Part shown: piece by piece, positions 41,992 through 51,790 of the stretch
How positions within the stretch are numbered: the first letter of the stretch is position 1
Layout of the letters: each line of letters opens with the position of its first letter
NCBI GenBank assembly: GCA_964495805.1
Contig: CAZBWV010000021.1
Coordinates: 1-55,994, forward strand
DNA: 55,994 nucleotides
Origin: JALXCH01 sp964495805
GTDB lineage: Bacteria; Calditrichota; Calditrichia; RBG-13-44-9
Direction: 5' to 3'
The notes under the pieces: model-generated
The model's database searches: none
Seen by the model: the letters and a program-made list of their open reading frames with translations, nothing else
Told to the model about the DNA's origin: nothing
Made by a program: the position numbers and the translations under genes

Positions 41992-44142
41992 ATGTTTAAA
42001 GATTTGTTTATCAGTTTTACCGTACCCGGATGGTTCCTGTTTGGATTAATATGGATTTTTGTGTTTGCCGGATTTTACTATTACCGGCGCACCATCCCAC
42101 CCCTTTCCCGAATCCGTCGAATTTTTCTGGCCGTTTTACGGAGTGCCGTGTTAACTATCGTGCTGCTGCTGATGTTTCAACCGGTATTGCATCTGGTCTA
42201 TCAGTCCCGATTAAAACCTACTGTGGCAGTGCTACTGGATAACTCCACCAGCATGAGGATAAAAGACCATTACGGTGTACGGTACGATTCGCTTTTGTAT
42301 GTGCTTAAACATCTCCCGCTCAAACAGTTATCGGACAGTTTACACATTGTGTTTTATCAGTTCGATGGGAATGTCCACCGCTGGCAGGGAGATAGTTTAC
42401 CATTCGACGGCAACCAGACGAACATCGACCGGGCTCTGCGTACTGTGGCAGACAGCCTGGCCGAGCAAAACCTGAAGTCCATTGTCCTGATTTCCGACGG
42501 TCAATTCAATCAGGGGATGAATCCCCTGGCGTTTGCTACCAGAAGTCCGGTGCCCATTCACACGCTGCTCATTGGGGATAGCGCCACGGGGAAAGATGTG
42601 CGGATTACTGGAATTCAGGTACCGCGGGTAACCTATCGTGGGCAAAGTGTACCGGTACGGGTGCGGCTCCACCAGCAAGGCTATTCCGGAAAACGAGTGC
42701 TTATTCGTCTCTGGCAGGGGAAACATCAGCTGCAGGCAAAGCAGGTGGAATTGGGCCGCAGCGGTTTTGAGCAATTGGTGGAATTGAGCTTCCCTGCCCG
42801 AAAAGCGGGGGAGTTTCAGTATCGCGTCGAAGTGGTTCCTTTTAAAGATGAAATTTCGGCCCGGAATAACAGTCGTTATTTCGTGGTTCGCATCTTAAAA
42901 TCGCGGATTCGGGTGTTGCTTTTCAGCGGCCAGCCAACTTTCGACCAGCGAATGCTTCAGTTTGTCCTGCACGAAATTCCCCAGGTGAAGCTTACAGTGC
43001 GCACAGAAAAGAAAAACGGCACATTTTACGAAGGGGAACTACAAAACGCAGTAATTGACTCCCAGGATGTTTATCTGTTTCTGGGGTATCCCACCGCACG
43101 TTCTACCGGGGCGGTTTTGCAGTCCGTTTATCGAAATATCACTACCGGAAAGAAACCGCTGTTTCTTCTGCTAACTTTGCGGACAGCCCTGTCCAGACTA
43201 CAACCAATTCAGGAATTCCTGCCTATCCGTTTAACCGGGCGAATCGATGCTGCCGGAGAGGTGAGTGTCCAGTTAACACCCGGCGGTCGGCTTCATGCGG
43301 TCACTGCACTGGATGAAGACCCGACCAGAGTGGCTGCTTACTGGTCGGATTTACCACCGGTAACCGCCCTGGGTGAGTATCTGAAACCTCAGCCGGGAAG
43401 TCAGTTGCTTTTGCAGGGAAGTTTTTCTGATGGTAGTGGGAAATTACCGGTACTGCTGGCAAATTATTCCCGTCAGGTAAAATCGCTGGTGTTAATGGTT
43501 ACGGACATTGCCGGATGGCACCTCCAGCTTCAGGATGACAACACCCGGGATGTTTTCTTTCAGTTGTTTCTGGAACACGCCGTCAAATGGCTGGTGAACC
43601 GGGAAGATGTCCAAAAGGTTCAGATAAAACCCTTGCAAACAGTTTACCGGACAGGGGAAACGGTGGTACTGGAAGGGGAAGTGTTTGATGATTTTTATCA
43701 ACCGTTAAACGATGCGGAAGTAACCATTCGGCTGACCGGCGAAAACTTTCAGCGGAAAGATGTGATTCCGTTTCGGGAAGGGGTCTATCATTACGAATTG
43801 AGTGGACTGGCGCCGGGTACCTATCAGTTTGTGATTGTAGCGCGCCGGGGAGAGCAGCAAATTGGCAAACGCACCGGAAAACTGGTGGTGGAACCACTGG
43901 AACTGGAAATGCAGAATCCCCGTGCCAATCCGGGGTTGATGCGCCAGATTGCCAGGCGGAGCGGGGGACGATTTCTCTCTGCCGCTCATTTTACCGAAGA
44001 AATTCAGCAGCTCAAATTCTCCCGACGCATCCGTCTCCGCACGGTGGAATATGTGCTGTGGACTCAGCTCCACTGGCTGGTAATCATCATTTTACTCCTT
44101 TCCGTGGAATGGTTCCTGCGCAAACGTTGGGGACTTTTGTAA
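41992..44142 (+). CDS. VWA-domain membrane protein
   Basis: 716 aa. Two N-terminal helices (about 12-30 and 42-65), a von Willebrand factor A domain with the MIDAS sequence DNSTSM near residue 82 and a second acidic element LISDGQFNQG, then several beta-sandwich regions and a final membrane helix (about 690-708). A middle segment beginning RIRVLLFSGQPTFDQRML resembles the GATase-like region seen in large Bacteroidetes VWA membrane proteins of the aerotolerance (Bat) type. Role unknown; it probably works in the periplasm. Starts 6 nt after tsaD, so likely the last gene of the mutM run. Confidence 0.82.
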   Translation: MFKDLFISFTVPGWFLFGLIWIFVFAGFYYYRRTIPPLSRIRRIFLAVLRSAVLTIVLLLMFQPVLHLVYQSRLKPTVAVLLDNSTSMRIKDHYGVRYDSLLYVLKHLPLKQLSDSLHIVFYQFDGNVHRWQGDSLPFDGNQTNIDRALRTVADSLAEQNLKSIVLISDGQFNQGMNPLAFATRSPVPIHTLLIGDSATGKDVRITGIQVPRVTYRGQSVPVRVRLHQQGYSGKRVLIRLWQGKHQLQAKQVELGRSGFEQLVELSFPARKAGEFQYRVEVVPFKDEISARNNSRYFVVRILKSRIRVLLFSGQPTFDQRMLQFVLHEIPQVKLTVRTEKKNGTFYEGELQNAVIDSQDVYLFLGYPTARSTGAVLQSVYRNITTGKKPLFLLLTLRTALSRLQPIQEFLPIRLTGRIDAAGEVSVQLTPGGRLHAVTALDEDPTRVAAYWSDLPPVTALGEYLKPQPGSQLLLQGSFSDGSGKLPVLLANYSRQVKSLVLMVTDIAGWHLQLQDDNTRDVFFQLFLEHAVKWLVNREDVQKVQIKPLQTVYRTGETVVLEGEVFDDFYQPLNDAEVTIRLTGENFQRKDVIPFREGVYHYELSGLAPGTYQFVIVARRGEQQIGKRTGKLVVEPLELEMQNPRANPGLMRQIARRSGGRFLSAAHFTEEIQQLKFSRRIRLRTVEYVLWTQLHWLVIIILLLSVEWFLRKRWGLL

Positions 44143-44483
44143 TTGAAAAACTGTTCGAACGCCTCCCCGGATTTTTTAGTGGAACGTTCTTTTGCGGTGT
44201 GGGAATCGGTTAAATTCAGAATACCGGACAGAAGAATTAATGAATGAATTGAAGAGAAAAATTGTGGGGAATATGAGCCGAAAAAGCCAGGAGTCAGGCT
44301 GGTTCCGGGATAGGAAATGTTGAAGAGAAAAGTAGTGAACGAAGAAAATTGTTCCAATCGGATAAAGGTAAACTTCTGCAATGCGAAAGCTTTCATCTCC
44401 CACGGAAAAATCCGGAGCAAGGTAAACGCTTGTCCGTTTCTAACTTTTTCCCGTTTCGCCAGAGGTCAAACTCAAAATAACGT
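44143..44483. other. Intergenic region
   Basis: 340 nt between the VWA gene and the family 5 uracil-DNA glycosylase gene, both plus strand. Short frames exist on both strands but none has a ribosome site plus protein-like composition. No hairpin with a T run stands out. Confidence 0.5.
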
Positions 44484-45161
44484 ATGGACTCCCTGGATCA
44501 ACTAAATCGTAAAATCATATCCTGTCGGAAGTGTCCCCGGCTGGTGGCATGGCGAGAACAGGTTGCCCGGGAGAAGGTGCGTCGATTTGCCGGGTGGGAT
44601 TACTGGGGAAAGCCGGTTCCGGGGTTCGGTGATCCGGAAGCGTGGTTGTGGGTGATTGGTCTGGCGCCAGCGGCACACGGCGGGAATCGGACCGGACGGG
44701 TGTTTACCGGAGATCGTAGCGGGGACTGGCTATTTCGGGCACTCTTCAAAGCAGGTTTCGCCAACCAGCCCACTTCCGTGAGTCGGGAGGATGGCCTGGA
44801 GCTGAAAGATTGCTACGTGAGTGCGGTGGTTCGCTGTGCCCCACCGGGAAATAAACCCCTTCGCCAGGAGTTTGACCATTGTCGCCCTTATTTGCGGGAA
44901 GAATTCCGTTTGCTCAGCCAGTTGCGGGTAATGGTTACCCTGGGACAGATTGCTTTTCGGGAGACGCTCAAAATGCTGGAGTCCGTGGGAATAGGCCCGT
45001 TTCGTCCCCGTCCGGCATTTGGCCACGGACGGCAAATACAACTGAAGGAAAACCTGTGGCTAATTGCCTCCTATCATCCCAGCCAGCAAAATACTTTTAC
45101 CGGTGTACTAACGGAACCAATGTTTGACCGGATCTTCCAAAAAGCAAAACTTCTGAAATAG
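44484..45161 (+). CDS. Uracil-DNA glycosylase family 5 (UDGb)
   Basis: 225 aa. Iron-sulfur UDG: CRKCP near residues 14-18 begins the cluster site, with further Cys in YVSAVVRCAPP and FDHCRPY. The active-site motif GLAPAAHGGNRTGRVFTGD (no polar catalytic residue in the GLAPA-type motif) and the second motif HPSQQNTFTG define family 5, known for a broad range of deaminated bases and common in thermophiles. It is not adjacent to the family 4 enzyme at 50976. Confidence 0.93.
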   Translation: MDSLDQLNRKIISCRKCPRLVAWREQVAREKVRRFAGWDYWGKPVPGFGDPEAWLWVIGLAPAAHGGNRTGRVFTGDRSGDWLFRALFKAGFANQPTSVSREDGLELKDCYVSAVVRCAPPGNKPLRQEFDHCRPYLREEFRLLSQLRVMVTLGQIAFRETLKMLESVGIGPFRPRPAFGHGRQIQLKENLWLIASYHPSQQNTFTGVLTEPMFDRIFQKAKLLK

Positions 45162-45504
45162 TTTATGCAAGCGATGTGTCTTTTAATTTTCGGAATATAT
45201 TGATTTGGTCGGTCATAGAGATGAAACCCGGGCGCCCGGGACCATCAATTGGGGTTGGAAGATTGAAAAGATGACGGGAAGGGGAACATCCGGTGGTAGG
45301 CTCCTCCGGACCTTATTTTTTTGTTTTTGGTAAGTGCGAATAGGTTCTACGTCGAAAAGAAAAAGGGGTGACGAAAAAGCAAAAAAGAACATATGATGAT
45401 TCCCACCGGAAGAAAGATCGTTAGGAATTTGCTTCATCATGAGAATAGTTGCATTGTATTTGACTTTTTAGTCACCCCTGTGTTTTATCGGGATTCAGGA
45501 AAAC
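45162..45504. other. Intergenic region with a 14-nt palindrome
   Basis: About 340 nt between convergent genes. It includes a perfect palindrome CCCGGGCGCCCGGG at 45227-45240 that is not followed by a T run. A weaker stem of TCCGG and CCGGA arms around 45290-45310 is followed by a T-rich stretch and may end the UDG transcript. No gene seen. Confidence 0.5.
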
Positions 45505-47514
45505 TTACTTTTTGACTTTTGCTTTTATGGCATCCATATACATGTAGATGCTCAGAAGGATGAACATGACGAATCCCAGAATTTCCGCCCCGCTGGATTC
45601 CGTCCAGTGTTTGTAACCCTCACCCAGTGCGTTCACCAGACTCCAATTCGGGTTGATGAATTGTTTCCCGAAGAAGATGATGAAGGCTGAAACAACCCCC
45701 ATAATTGCTCCACCGGCAATGAATCCCGAAGCGATCAGCGTTCCTTTTTCGCGTCGTGCATTGTTTAGTTCCTCATCTTTCGATCGGGTGGAAACCAGGT
45801 AGGCGATAAATCCGCCAATCAAAATGGGGGTATTCAGATGAATTGGCAGGTACATACCCAGCGCAAATGCCAGCGGTGGCACATGGACCATCTCTAAAAT
45901 AATGGCCAGAAACACACCGGCCATGTAAGCCAGCCAGGGTGCCGGTTGGTTGGACATGAGTGGTTTGAGCACGGCAGCCATAGCCGAAGCCTGGGGTGCT
46001 TCCAGCCCACCCGGTCCGAAACCGTACGTTTTGTACAATACCAGAATGACCACACCCACCGAAGCCGCCGCAAAGATGGTTCCTAAAAATTTAAACCGTT
46101 CCTGGGTTCGCGGAGTGGTTCCAAGCCAGTAACCGATTTTCAGGTCGGTGATAAAGCCACCCGCCATGGACAATGCCGTGCACACAACTCCACCAATGAT
46201 TAGCGCAGCCAGCATTCCCTGATTCCCGGAAAGCCCCACCTTCACCAGAATGACCGAGGAGAGAATCAGCGTCATCAGAGTCATTCCGGAAACGGGATTG
46301 GTGCCCACAATGGCGATAGCGCGAGCCGCCACCGTAGTAAACAGAAAAGCAATGATGGTGACAATAAGCAGACCTACCACTGCGTGACCAATGTTGTGCA
46401 CCACCCCAATGGCAAAAAAGACGAAAATACCAAACAGGGTGAGAATAATCATGGTTACCACCCATTTCATGCGGATGTCCAGTTGAGTTCGGGGAACGTT
46501 GTTCTCTTCGTGCGCCAGATGTCCACCGAAAATTTCGTCTTTGGCCAGTTTAAAGGCACCTGCGATGATGCGCCAGGATTTGATGATGCCGATAATGCCC
46601 GCTGCGGCAATGCCACCAATTCCCACATGCCGAACGTAATCATAAAAAATTTCCAGCGGTGCCATCTGGGCGATGGGCTTGGTGGATTGCAGGATGGGGT
46701 GGGGGATGTATTGTCCGATGAAATAAACAATGGGAATGAGCACCCACCAGGCAAGAAAGGAACCGGCGGCAATGATCATGGCATAACGCAATCCCACAAT
46801 GTAACCCAGTCCCATTACCGCGGCACCGATGTTTAAGCGAAATTCCAGTTTCACGTTTTCTGCCAGTGCTTTGCCCCAGCCAAACACGGTGGAGGAAACC
46901 ACTTCTTTCCAGGTTTCGAAAGCAGAAACGATAAAATCGTACAAGCCGCCTACTGCAGCAGCTTTCAATAAGATTTTAGCCTGGTCGCCACCGGATTCAC
47001 CGGCAACCAGCACTTCGGTTGTTGCGGTGGCTTCCGGAAACGGGAACTCCCCGTGCATGTCTTTTACAAAGTAGCGACGAAAAGGAATCAGAAACAGAAT
47101 GCCTAAAAATCCGCCAAAAAGAGAAGCAAGAAAAATTTGCCAGAAATTGGCGTTCAGTCCCAGAATGTACAATCCGGGAATGGTGAAAATAGCGCCGGCC
47201 ACAATTACCCCGGAAGCAGCACCGATGGACTGGATAATGACATTCTCAGAGAGTGAGTTTTTCCGTTTTAAAGCAACTGAAAGGCCGACTGCCAGAATGG
47301 CAATGGGAATGGCTGCTTCGAACACCTGTCCGATTTTGAGCCCCAGATAGGCCGCTGCAGCGGAAAAAAGAATGGCATAAAAAATTCCCCAGAATAGCGA
47401 GTAAGGGGTCACTTCCGGTAAAAATTGGTCTGGCGGAACCACCGGAATATATTCCTCACCCGGTTTCAGCTTGCGATAGGCATTGGGGGGTAGTCCGCGT
47501 TTGGTTGTCTCCAT
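45505..47514 (-). CDS. OPT family oligopeptide transporter
   Basis: 669 aa from the ATG at 47514, which has GGAGGAG at good spacing; the longer frame to 47655 is not supported. About 14-16 membrane helices. Family features: SLFWGIFYAILFSAAAAYLGLKIGQ near the N-terminus, a GEFPFPEATATTEVL motif near residue 170, and NPVSGMTLMTL in the second half. Imports oligopeptides or metal chelates by proton coupling. Divergent from a secreted C45-like hydrolase with which it shares a 190-nt control region. Confidence 0.94.
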   Translation of the reverse strand: METTKRGLPPNAYRKLKPGEEYIPVVPPDQFLPEVTPYSLFWGIFYAILFSAAAAYLGLKIGQVFEAAIPIAILAVGLSVALKRKNSLSENVIIQSIGAASGVIVAGAIFTIPGLYILGLNANFWQIFLASLFGGFLGILFLIPFRRYFVKDMHGEFPFPEATATTEVLVAGESGGDQAKILLKAAAVGGLYDFIVSAFETWKEVVSSTVFGWGKALAENVKLEFRLNIGAAVMGLGYIVGLRYAMIIAAGSFLAWWVLIPIVYFIGQYIPHPILQSTKPIAQMAPLEIFYDYVRHVGIGGIAAAGIIGIIKSWRIIAGAFKLAKDEIFGGHLAHEENNVPRTQLDIRMKWVVTMIILTLFGIFVFFAIGVVHNIGHAVVGLLIVTIIAFLFTTVAARAIAIVGTNPVSGMTLMTLILSSVILVKVGLSGNQGMLAALIIGGVVCTALSMAGGFITDLKIGYWLGTTPRTQERFKFLGTIFAAASVGVVILVLYKTYGFGPGGLEAPQASAMAAVLKPLMSNQPAPWLAYMAGVFLAIILEMVHVPPLAFALGMYLPIHLNTPILIGGFIAYLVSTRSKDEELNNARREKGTLIASGFIAGGAIMGVVSAFIIFFGKQFINPNWSLVNALGEGYKHWTESSGAEILGFVMFILLSIYMYMDAIKAKVKK

Positions 47515-47704
47515 GTAGTGTCTCCTCCTATCTAACCAGTTGGTTTTTAACCGATTCGGTCGATAGCGAAAATAATGAACCCTACCGGGAAAGTAAAGGA
47601 ATTTTTCACAGAGCGATGGGATTGCTTTTCCACGAATGAAATTTCCATTGCTCAATTATCGTTTTTTCCAGTACTTTTACGGGAAGGTAAACCGTGGAGG
47701 CAAC

Positions 47705-49099
47705 ATGAAGTTTTATTTTCGAACGATATGGTTTGTTATTCTTGTAAGTTGTGTCGTTTTGGGATGGGCAGGAAGCGGTTTAACGCCTCAGGAAGAGCAA
47801 TGGCTGAGCAAAGCGGATCGGAGTGAGAAAGCCGGATGGATTTTCCTCCACATCGAAGGGAAGCCGTTCGAGAGGGGATTTCAGCGTGGTTATTTAATGG
47901 CGCAGGAAATTGAGGATTTTTGGAATACCCTTGTTTACACAACCTACCATTCCACCGGACGGAAAGCAGACTATTTTGTGGATGCTGCCGAGCATCTGTT
48001 TGCCGAAAAAATTCCTGAAGAGTACCGGCAGGAAATGCAGGGGATGGTCTCCGGGCTGCAAAAAGCTGGTAAATCCATCACTTACCAGCAAATGCTTTTT
48101 ATGAACGGATTTATTGATCTGATGTGGTATTGGTGGCCCATTCAATCGCAGAAAGAACAGGAGAATGGGCCAGGTTGCAGCGCCTTTATTGCCACCGGTT
48201 CTGCTACCCGGGACGGAAATATTGTTATGGGACATAACTCCTGGACGTACTACGATTTACTGCGCTTTTGCAACGTGATTCTGGAGATTGTTCCGGAGCA
48301 AGGCAATCGTATCCTGATGCAGGTATGGGGAGCGAGTCTGTACAGTGGCACAGACTTTTTTATTACCAGCGCCGGTTTGATGGGAACGGAAACCACCATC
48401 GGTGGCTTCAAAGGATTTAATGAAGAAGGGGTACCGGTGTTTGTTCGGGCACGGAAAGCCATGCAATACGCTACCAGCATCGACGAATGGGCAAATATAA
48501 TGATTCAGGAGAATAATGGAGCTTATGCCAATAGCTGGTTGCTGGGGGATGTTAAAACGAACGAAATTGCCCGTCTGGAATTGGGTCTCAAGCATCACCG
48601 GCTGGATAAGAAAACGGACGGCTATTTTACCGGCTCCAATGTCGCTGAAGATGTGGAAATTTTACGGGGGGAAACCGATGCTACTTACGATGATATTCGG
48701 AATTTTTCCGTAGCACGCCGCGTGCGCTGGAAACAGTTAATGGAAAAATACCGGGGTAAAATCGACGTGGAAATTGCCAAAAAAATGCTGGCGGACCACT
48801 ACGATGTTTATCTGGAAAAGGAAGCTCCCAGCTTTCGCACAATTTGCGGGCACTGGGAAGTGGATAATGGCATGGTGCCAGGAACCAGTGGTGCTTACTT
48901 ACCAGGTGGAGCCATCGATGGGAAAGTGGTGGATACCCGGATGGTGCGTGAGTGGCAAATGTGGGTTCGCTGGGGACATCCCTGCGGGACTCCCTTCCAT
49001 GCGGAAGAATTTCTGAAAAAACATCCCCAGTACGAATGGCGCCGACCCTATCTCAAAGATATTCCGGCTAACCCCTGGATTGTGTTGCCGGAAAAGTAG
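47705..49099 (+). CDS. Secreted C45-like autoproteolytic hydrolase / phospholipase B-like protein
   Basis: 464 aa from the ATG at 47705 (GGAGG upstream). Signal peptide to about residue 20 (VVLGWAGS). The segment GPGCSAFIATGSATRDGNIVMGHN places a Cys nucleophile at the mature N-terminus expected after self-cleavage, as in Ntn-hydrolases of the peptidase C45/acyltransferase and phospholipase B-like groups. A C-terminal WEVDNGMVPGTSGAYLPGG region is also typical. It likely hydrolyses an amide or ester bond outside the cytoplasm. Divergent from the OPT transporter; joint peptide scavenging is an inference. Confidence 0.8.
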   Translation: MKFYFRTIWFVILVSCVVLGWAGSGLTPQEEQWLSKADRSEKAGWIFLHIEGKPFERGFQRGYLMAQEIEDFWNTLVYTTYHSTGRKADYFVDAAEHLFAEKIPEEYRQEMQGMVSGLQKAGKSITYQQMLFMNGFIDLMWYWWPIQSQKEQENGPGCSAFIATGSATRDGNIVMGHNSWTYYDLLRFCNVILEIVPEQGNRILMQVWGASLYSGTDFFITSAGLMGTETTIGGFKGFNEEGVPVFVRARKAMQYATSIDEWANIMIQENNGAYANSWLLGDVKTNEIARLELGLKHHRLDKKTDGYFTGSNVAEDVEILRGETDATYDDIRNFSVARRVRWKQLMEKYRGKIDVEIAKKMLADHYDVYLEKEAPSFRTICGHWEVDNGMVPGTSGAYLPGGAIDGKVVDTRMVREWQMWVRWGHPCGTPFHAEEFLKKHPQYEWRRPYLKDIPANPWIVLPEK

Positions 49100-49451
49100 C
49101 AGGATTGGGAAAGAAAAACTATGGGATAAAGGGCATTATGAGGCTATATAGGGCAGGAACATAAAGAAGAAATATCAATTGGTGTGGATTGGTCAACTCT
49201 GTAGCTCCTGAAGAAAGAAAAACGATATCGAAAAGTGCCGGGTTGCACTGGCAAATTGGAAATATGTCCTGCACTGTTGCTTCGACCCGGGGGAGACTAA
49301 AAAGTAAGATATAACTCAATTATTCTCCTGATTAAGCAATTTCCTGATTCTATTTATTCGGGTGGGAATAATCGTACGTTCTTTTTTTGCTTTTCAGTCA
49401 CCATCCTATCGCAGTTGATCTCCTGGGCTCGGTTTGATTGAAATTTCCCGT
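49100..49451. other. Intergenic region
   Basis: 350 nt between convergent genes (C45-like hydrolase and dnaB). I see no convincing frame, repeat or classical terminator. Confidence 0.5.
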
Positions 49452-50876
49452 TTAGAATCCCACTTCTTCCATCGTATCCATCATTGGAGCGTAGTTTTCG
49501 AACCGTCCGATATTTTTTCGGAAAACCAGTTTTACCGAACCAATGGGACCGTTTCGGTGTTTGCCGATGATAATTTCCACCATATTTTCTGTGGGAGTTT
49601 TTTCTTCATCGTCGAAATTGGGGATTTTGTACACCTCCGGCCGATAAACGAACATGACCACATCGGCGTCCTGTTCAATGGCACCGGATTCGCGCAGATC
49701 GGCTAAGGTCGGTCGCCGGTCGGTGCGCGATTCCACTGCACGGGAAAGCTGGGAGAGAGCAATGATGGGAATCTGCAATTCTTTCGCCAGCGTCTTTAAC
49801 GAGCGAGAGATGTAAGAGATTTCCTGCTGACGACTTTCCATACCCTTCGGACCTTCCATAAGCTGCATGTAGTCCACAATAATTAATCCCACATTCCGTT
49901 CAGCAGCCATCCGACGTGCCCGAGCACGCAGTTTCAGTACGTCCATGGCAGGGGTATCATCGATGTAAATGGGGGCTTCCACCAGACGTCCGATGCGTCG
50001 TGAGAGTTTCGGCCACTCCGTTTCGTGTAACTGACCGGTACGCAGGCGCTGGGAGTCCACTTCTGCTTCGGCACAAAGAAGTCGCTGAACCAGCTGGTAA
50101 TTGCTCATTTCCAGGCTGAAGAAGCCTACCGGAATATCGTGTTCCACAGCCGCGTTCCGGGCAATGTTTAGCGCAAAAGCGGTTTTACCCATGGAGGGCC
50201 GACCGGCCAGCACAATTAAATCCGATTTCTGGAATCCGGCCAATATGTTGTCCAGATCGCGGTATCCGGAAGGGACTCCGGTAACTCCTTCGCGGGAGGT
50301 TGCATGGAGTTTTTCCAGTTCATGGAGGGTTTCCAGGATGATCGGTTTGACCCACTGGTAGCTTTTCTGACGACTTGCCTGAGAGATGCTTAGAATATCG
50401 GTTTCCGCACGGTCAAGAATTTTTTCGGCTTCGTCCTCTTCGTCGTAAGCGGCTTTAATAATTCCGGTGCACACACTGATCATCTGGCGCAACATGGCTT
50501 TATCGCGGATGATTTTTAGATGGTATTCGATGTTAGCGGCGGAGGGAACCACTGCAGCCAGTTCAGCCAGGTAATAGGAACCGCCCACTTCGTCCAGATC
50601 GTTCCGTCGTTTCAGCTCCTCGGTCAGGGTAATCACATCGATGGGTTCGTTCTGTTCGTACAGTGCCACCATCGCCAGAAAAATTTTGCGGTGCGCTTCC
50701 CGGTAAAATGCCCGTTCGTCAATGCTCTCAATGGCTTTCCCCACAGCTTCGCTGTCGATGAGCATGGCGCCCAGCACGGAACGTTCCACATCCACCGCCT
50801 GGGGTGGTACCCGACTTCCTGAAACCAGCTGGGCGTCAGTCAGATCGTCGCTTTTTTTATTCCTTCGCTTTGCCAT
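49452..50876 (-). CDS. dnaB: Replicative DNA helicase
   Basis: 474 aa. The N-terminal DnaB domain (PPQAVDVERSVLGAML) interacts with primase; the RecA-like ATPase domain follows with Walker A GRPSMGKTAFALN, Walker B LIIVDYMQLM and the conserved RQQEISYISRSLK and LSQLSRAVE segments. No intein is present and the length is normal. Last gene of a minus-strand run from yicC; a 99-nt gap separates it from the family 4 UDG gene. Confidence 0.97.
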   Translation of the reverse strand: MAKRRNKKSDDLTDAQLVSGSRVPPQAVDVERSVLGAMLIDSEAVGKAIESIDERAFYREAHRKIFLAMVALYEQNEPIDVITLTEELKRRNDLDEVGGSYYLAELAAVVPSAANIEYHLKIIRDKAMLRQMISVCTGIIKAAYDEEDEAEKILDRAETDILSISQASRQKSYQWVKPIILETLHELEKLHATSREGVTGVPSGYRDLDNILAGFQKSDLIVLAGRPSMGKTAFALNIARNAAVEHDIPVGFFSLEMSNYQLVQRLLCAEAEVDSQRLRTGQLHETEWPKLSRRIGRLVEAPIYIDDTPAMDVLKLRARARRMAAERNVGLIIVDYMQLMEGPKGMESRQQEISYISRSLKTLAKELQIPIIALSQLSRAVESRTDRRPTLADLRESGAIEQDADVVMFVYRPEVYKIPNFDDEEKTPTENMVEIIIGKHRNGPIGSVKLVFRKNIGRFENYAPMMDTMEEVGF

Positions 50877-50975
50877 AACTGATTTATATCCTTGAAATTA
50901 CCATTTTTCTAAACACTTTTCCTCTACTTGCACAGATCATTTTGTTGTGATTTTCCATCAAAAGATTCAGAATTT

Positions 50976-51776
50976 TTACGAAACATTTCGTTTCAGTTTT
51001 TCCCGATACCGTTCGGCCAGAAATTTAAAATCTTCCAGGGTTGGATTCAATAGTCCACCGTTACGCAGAATAGCCGCGGGATGATAGGTGACGATCATGT
51101 CCACACCGCGGTACTGCCATAACCGACCACGCATCTGTTTCAAAGAAGAGTTTGTTCCCAGAAGATTTTGTGCTGCCACCCGTCCCAGTGCGACAATGAT
51201 TTTTGGCTGAATCATCTCAATTTGAGTGTACAGATAGGGGATGCACTGCTGGACTTCCCCGGGTAACGGATCGCGATTGTTGGGTGGGCGGCATTTGAGT
51301 ATATTGGCAATGAACACATCGCTGCGTTTGAGCTGGATATGTGCCAGAAGTTTATCCAGCAGTTTTCCTGCTCGCCCGACAAAAGGAATGCCGGTGCGAT
51401 CTTCGTCAGCACCCGGTGCCTCGCCGATAAACATGATATCCGCATGTTCATTGCCATCTCCAAAAACAAAATGCTTACGGCTTTTCCCCAATGCACATTT
51501 CTGACAATTGCGGATGCTACGCATGAAGTCCCACAGTGGCGTGTGTGGTTTGGATTCGGGATCAAAAACGGTTTGCGTGCGCGGTTTGGGTTTTACTGGC
51601 ATGGATTCCTTTCCTGTGGTTGGTTTTACCGGGGAATGGGAAGGAGCGGTAAAGAGCGGTGGTAATTGCTGTTCCAGCTTCTCGATGTGCCTGGCATCCA
51701 CCACAAATTCGTCTCCATACACATCCCGGTAATACTGAAGAAAGTATGCAAGTTTTTCAAGAAGTTCTTTATCCAT
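50976..51776 (-). CDS. Uracil-DNA glycosylase family 4 (thermophile type, 4Fe-4S)
   Basis: 266 aa. A poorly conserved N-terminal 85 residues, rich in Pro and Lys, precede the UDG core. Cluster cysteines are CQKCALG, the Cys of NILKCRPP and the Cys of GEVQQCIPY. Active-site motif GEAPGADED near residue 130 and HPAAILRN near the C-terminus define family 4. Removes uracil from deaminated cytosine. 14 nt downstream of the coaBC stop. The N-terminal extension resembles a fragment seen in proteins once called phage SPO1 DNA polymerase-related. Confidence 0.95.
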   Translation of the reverse strand: MDKELLEKLAYFLQYYRDVYGDEFVVDARHIEKLEQQLPPLFTAPSHSPVKPTTGKESMPVKPKPRTQTVFDPESKPHTPLWDFMRSIRNCQKCALGKSRKHFVFGDGNEHADIMFIGEAPGADEDRTGIPFVGRAGKLLDKLLAHIQLKRSDVFIANILKCRPPNNRDPLPGEVQQCIPYLYTQIEMIQPKIIVALGRVAAQNLLGTNSSLKQMRGRLWQYRGVDMIVTYHPAAILRNGGLLNPTLEDFKFLAERYREKLKRNVS

Positions 51777-51790
51777 CGAAATACTGTTGT

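Noticed and set aside
45227..45240. CCCGGGCGCCCGGG as a terminator
   Set aside because: It has no loop large enough for a stable hairpin by itself and no T run on either side; left as an unexplained palindrome within the intergenic note.
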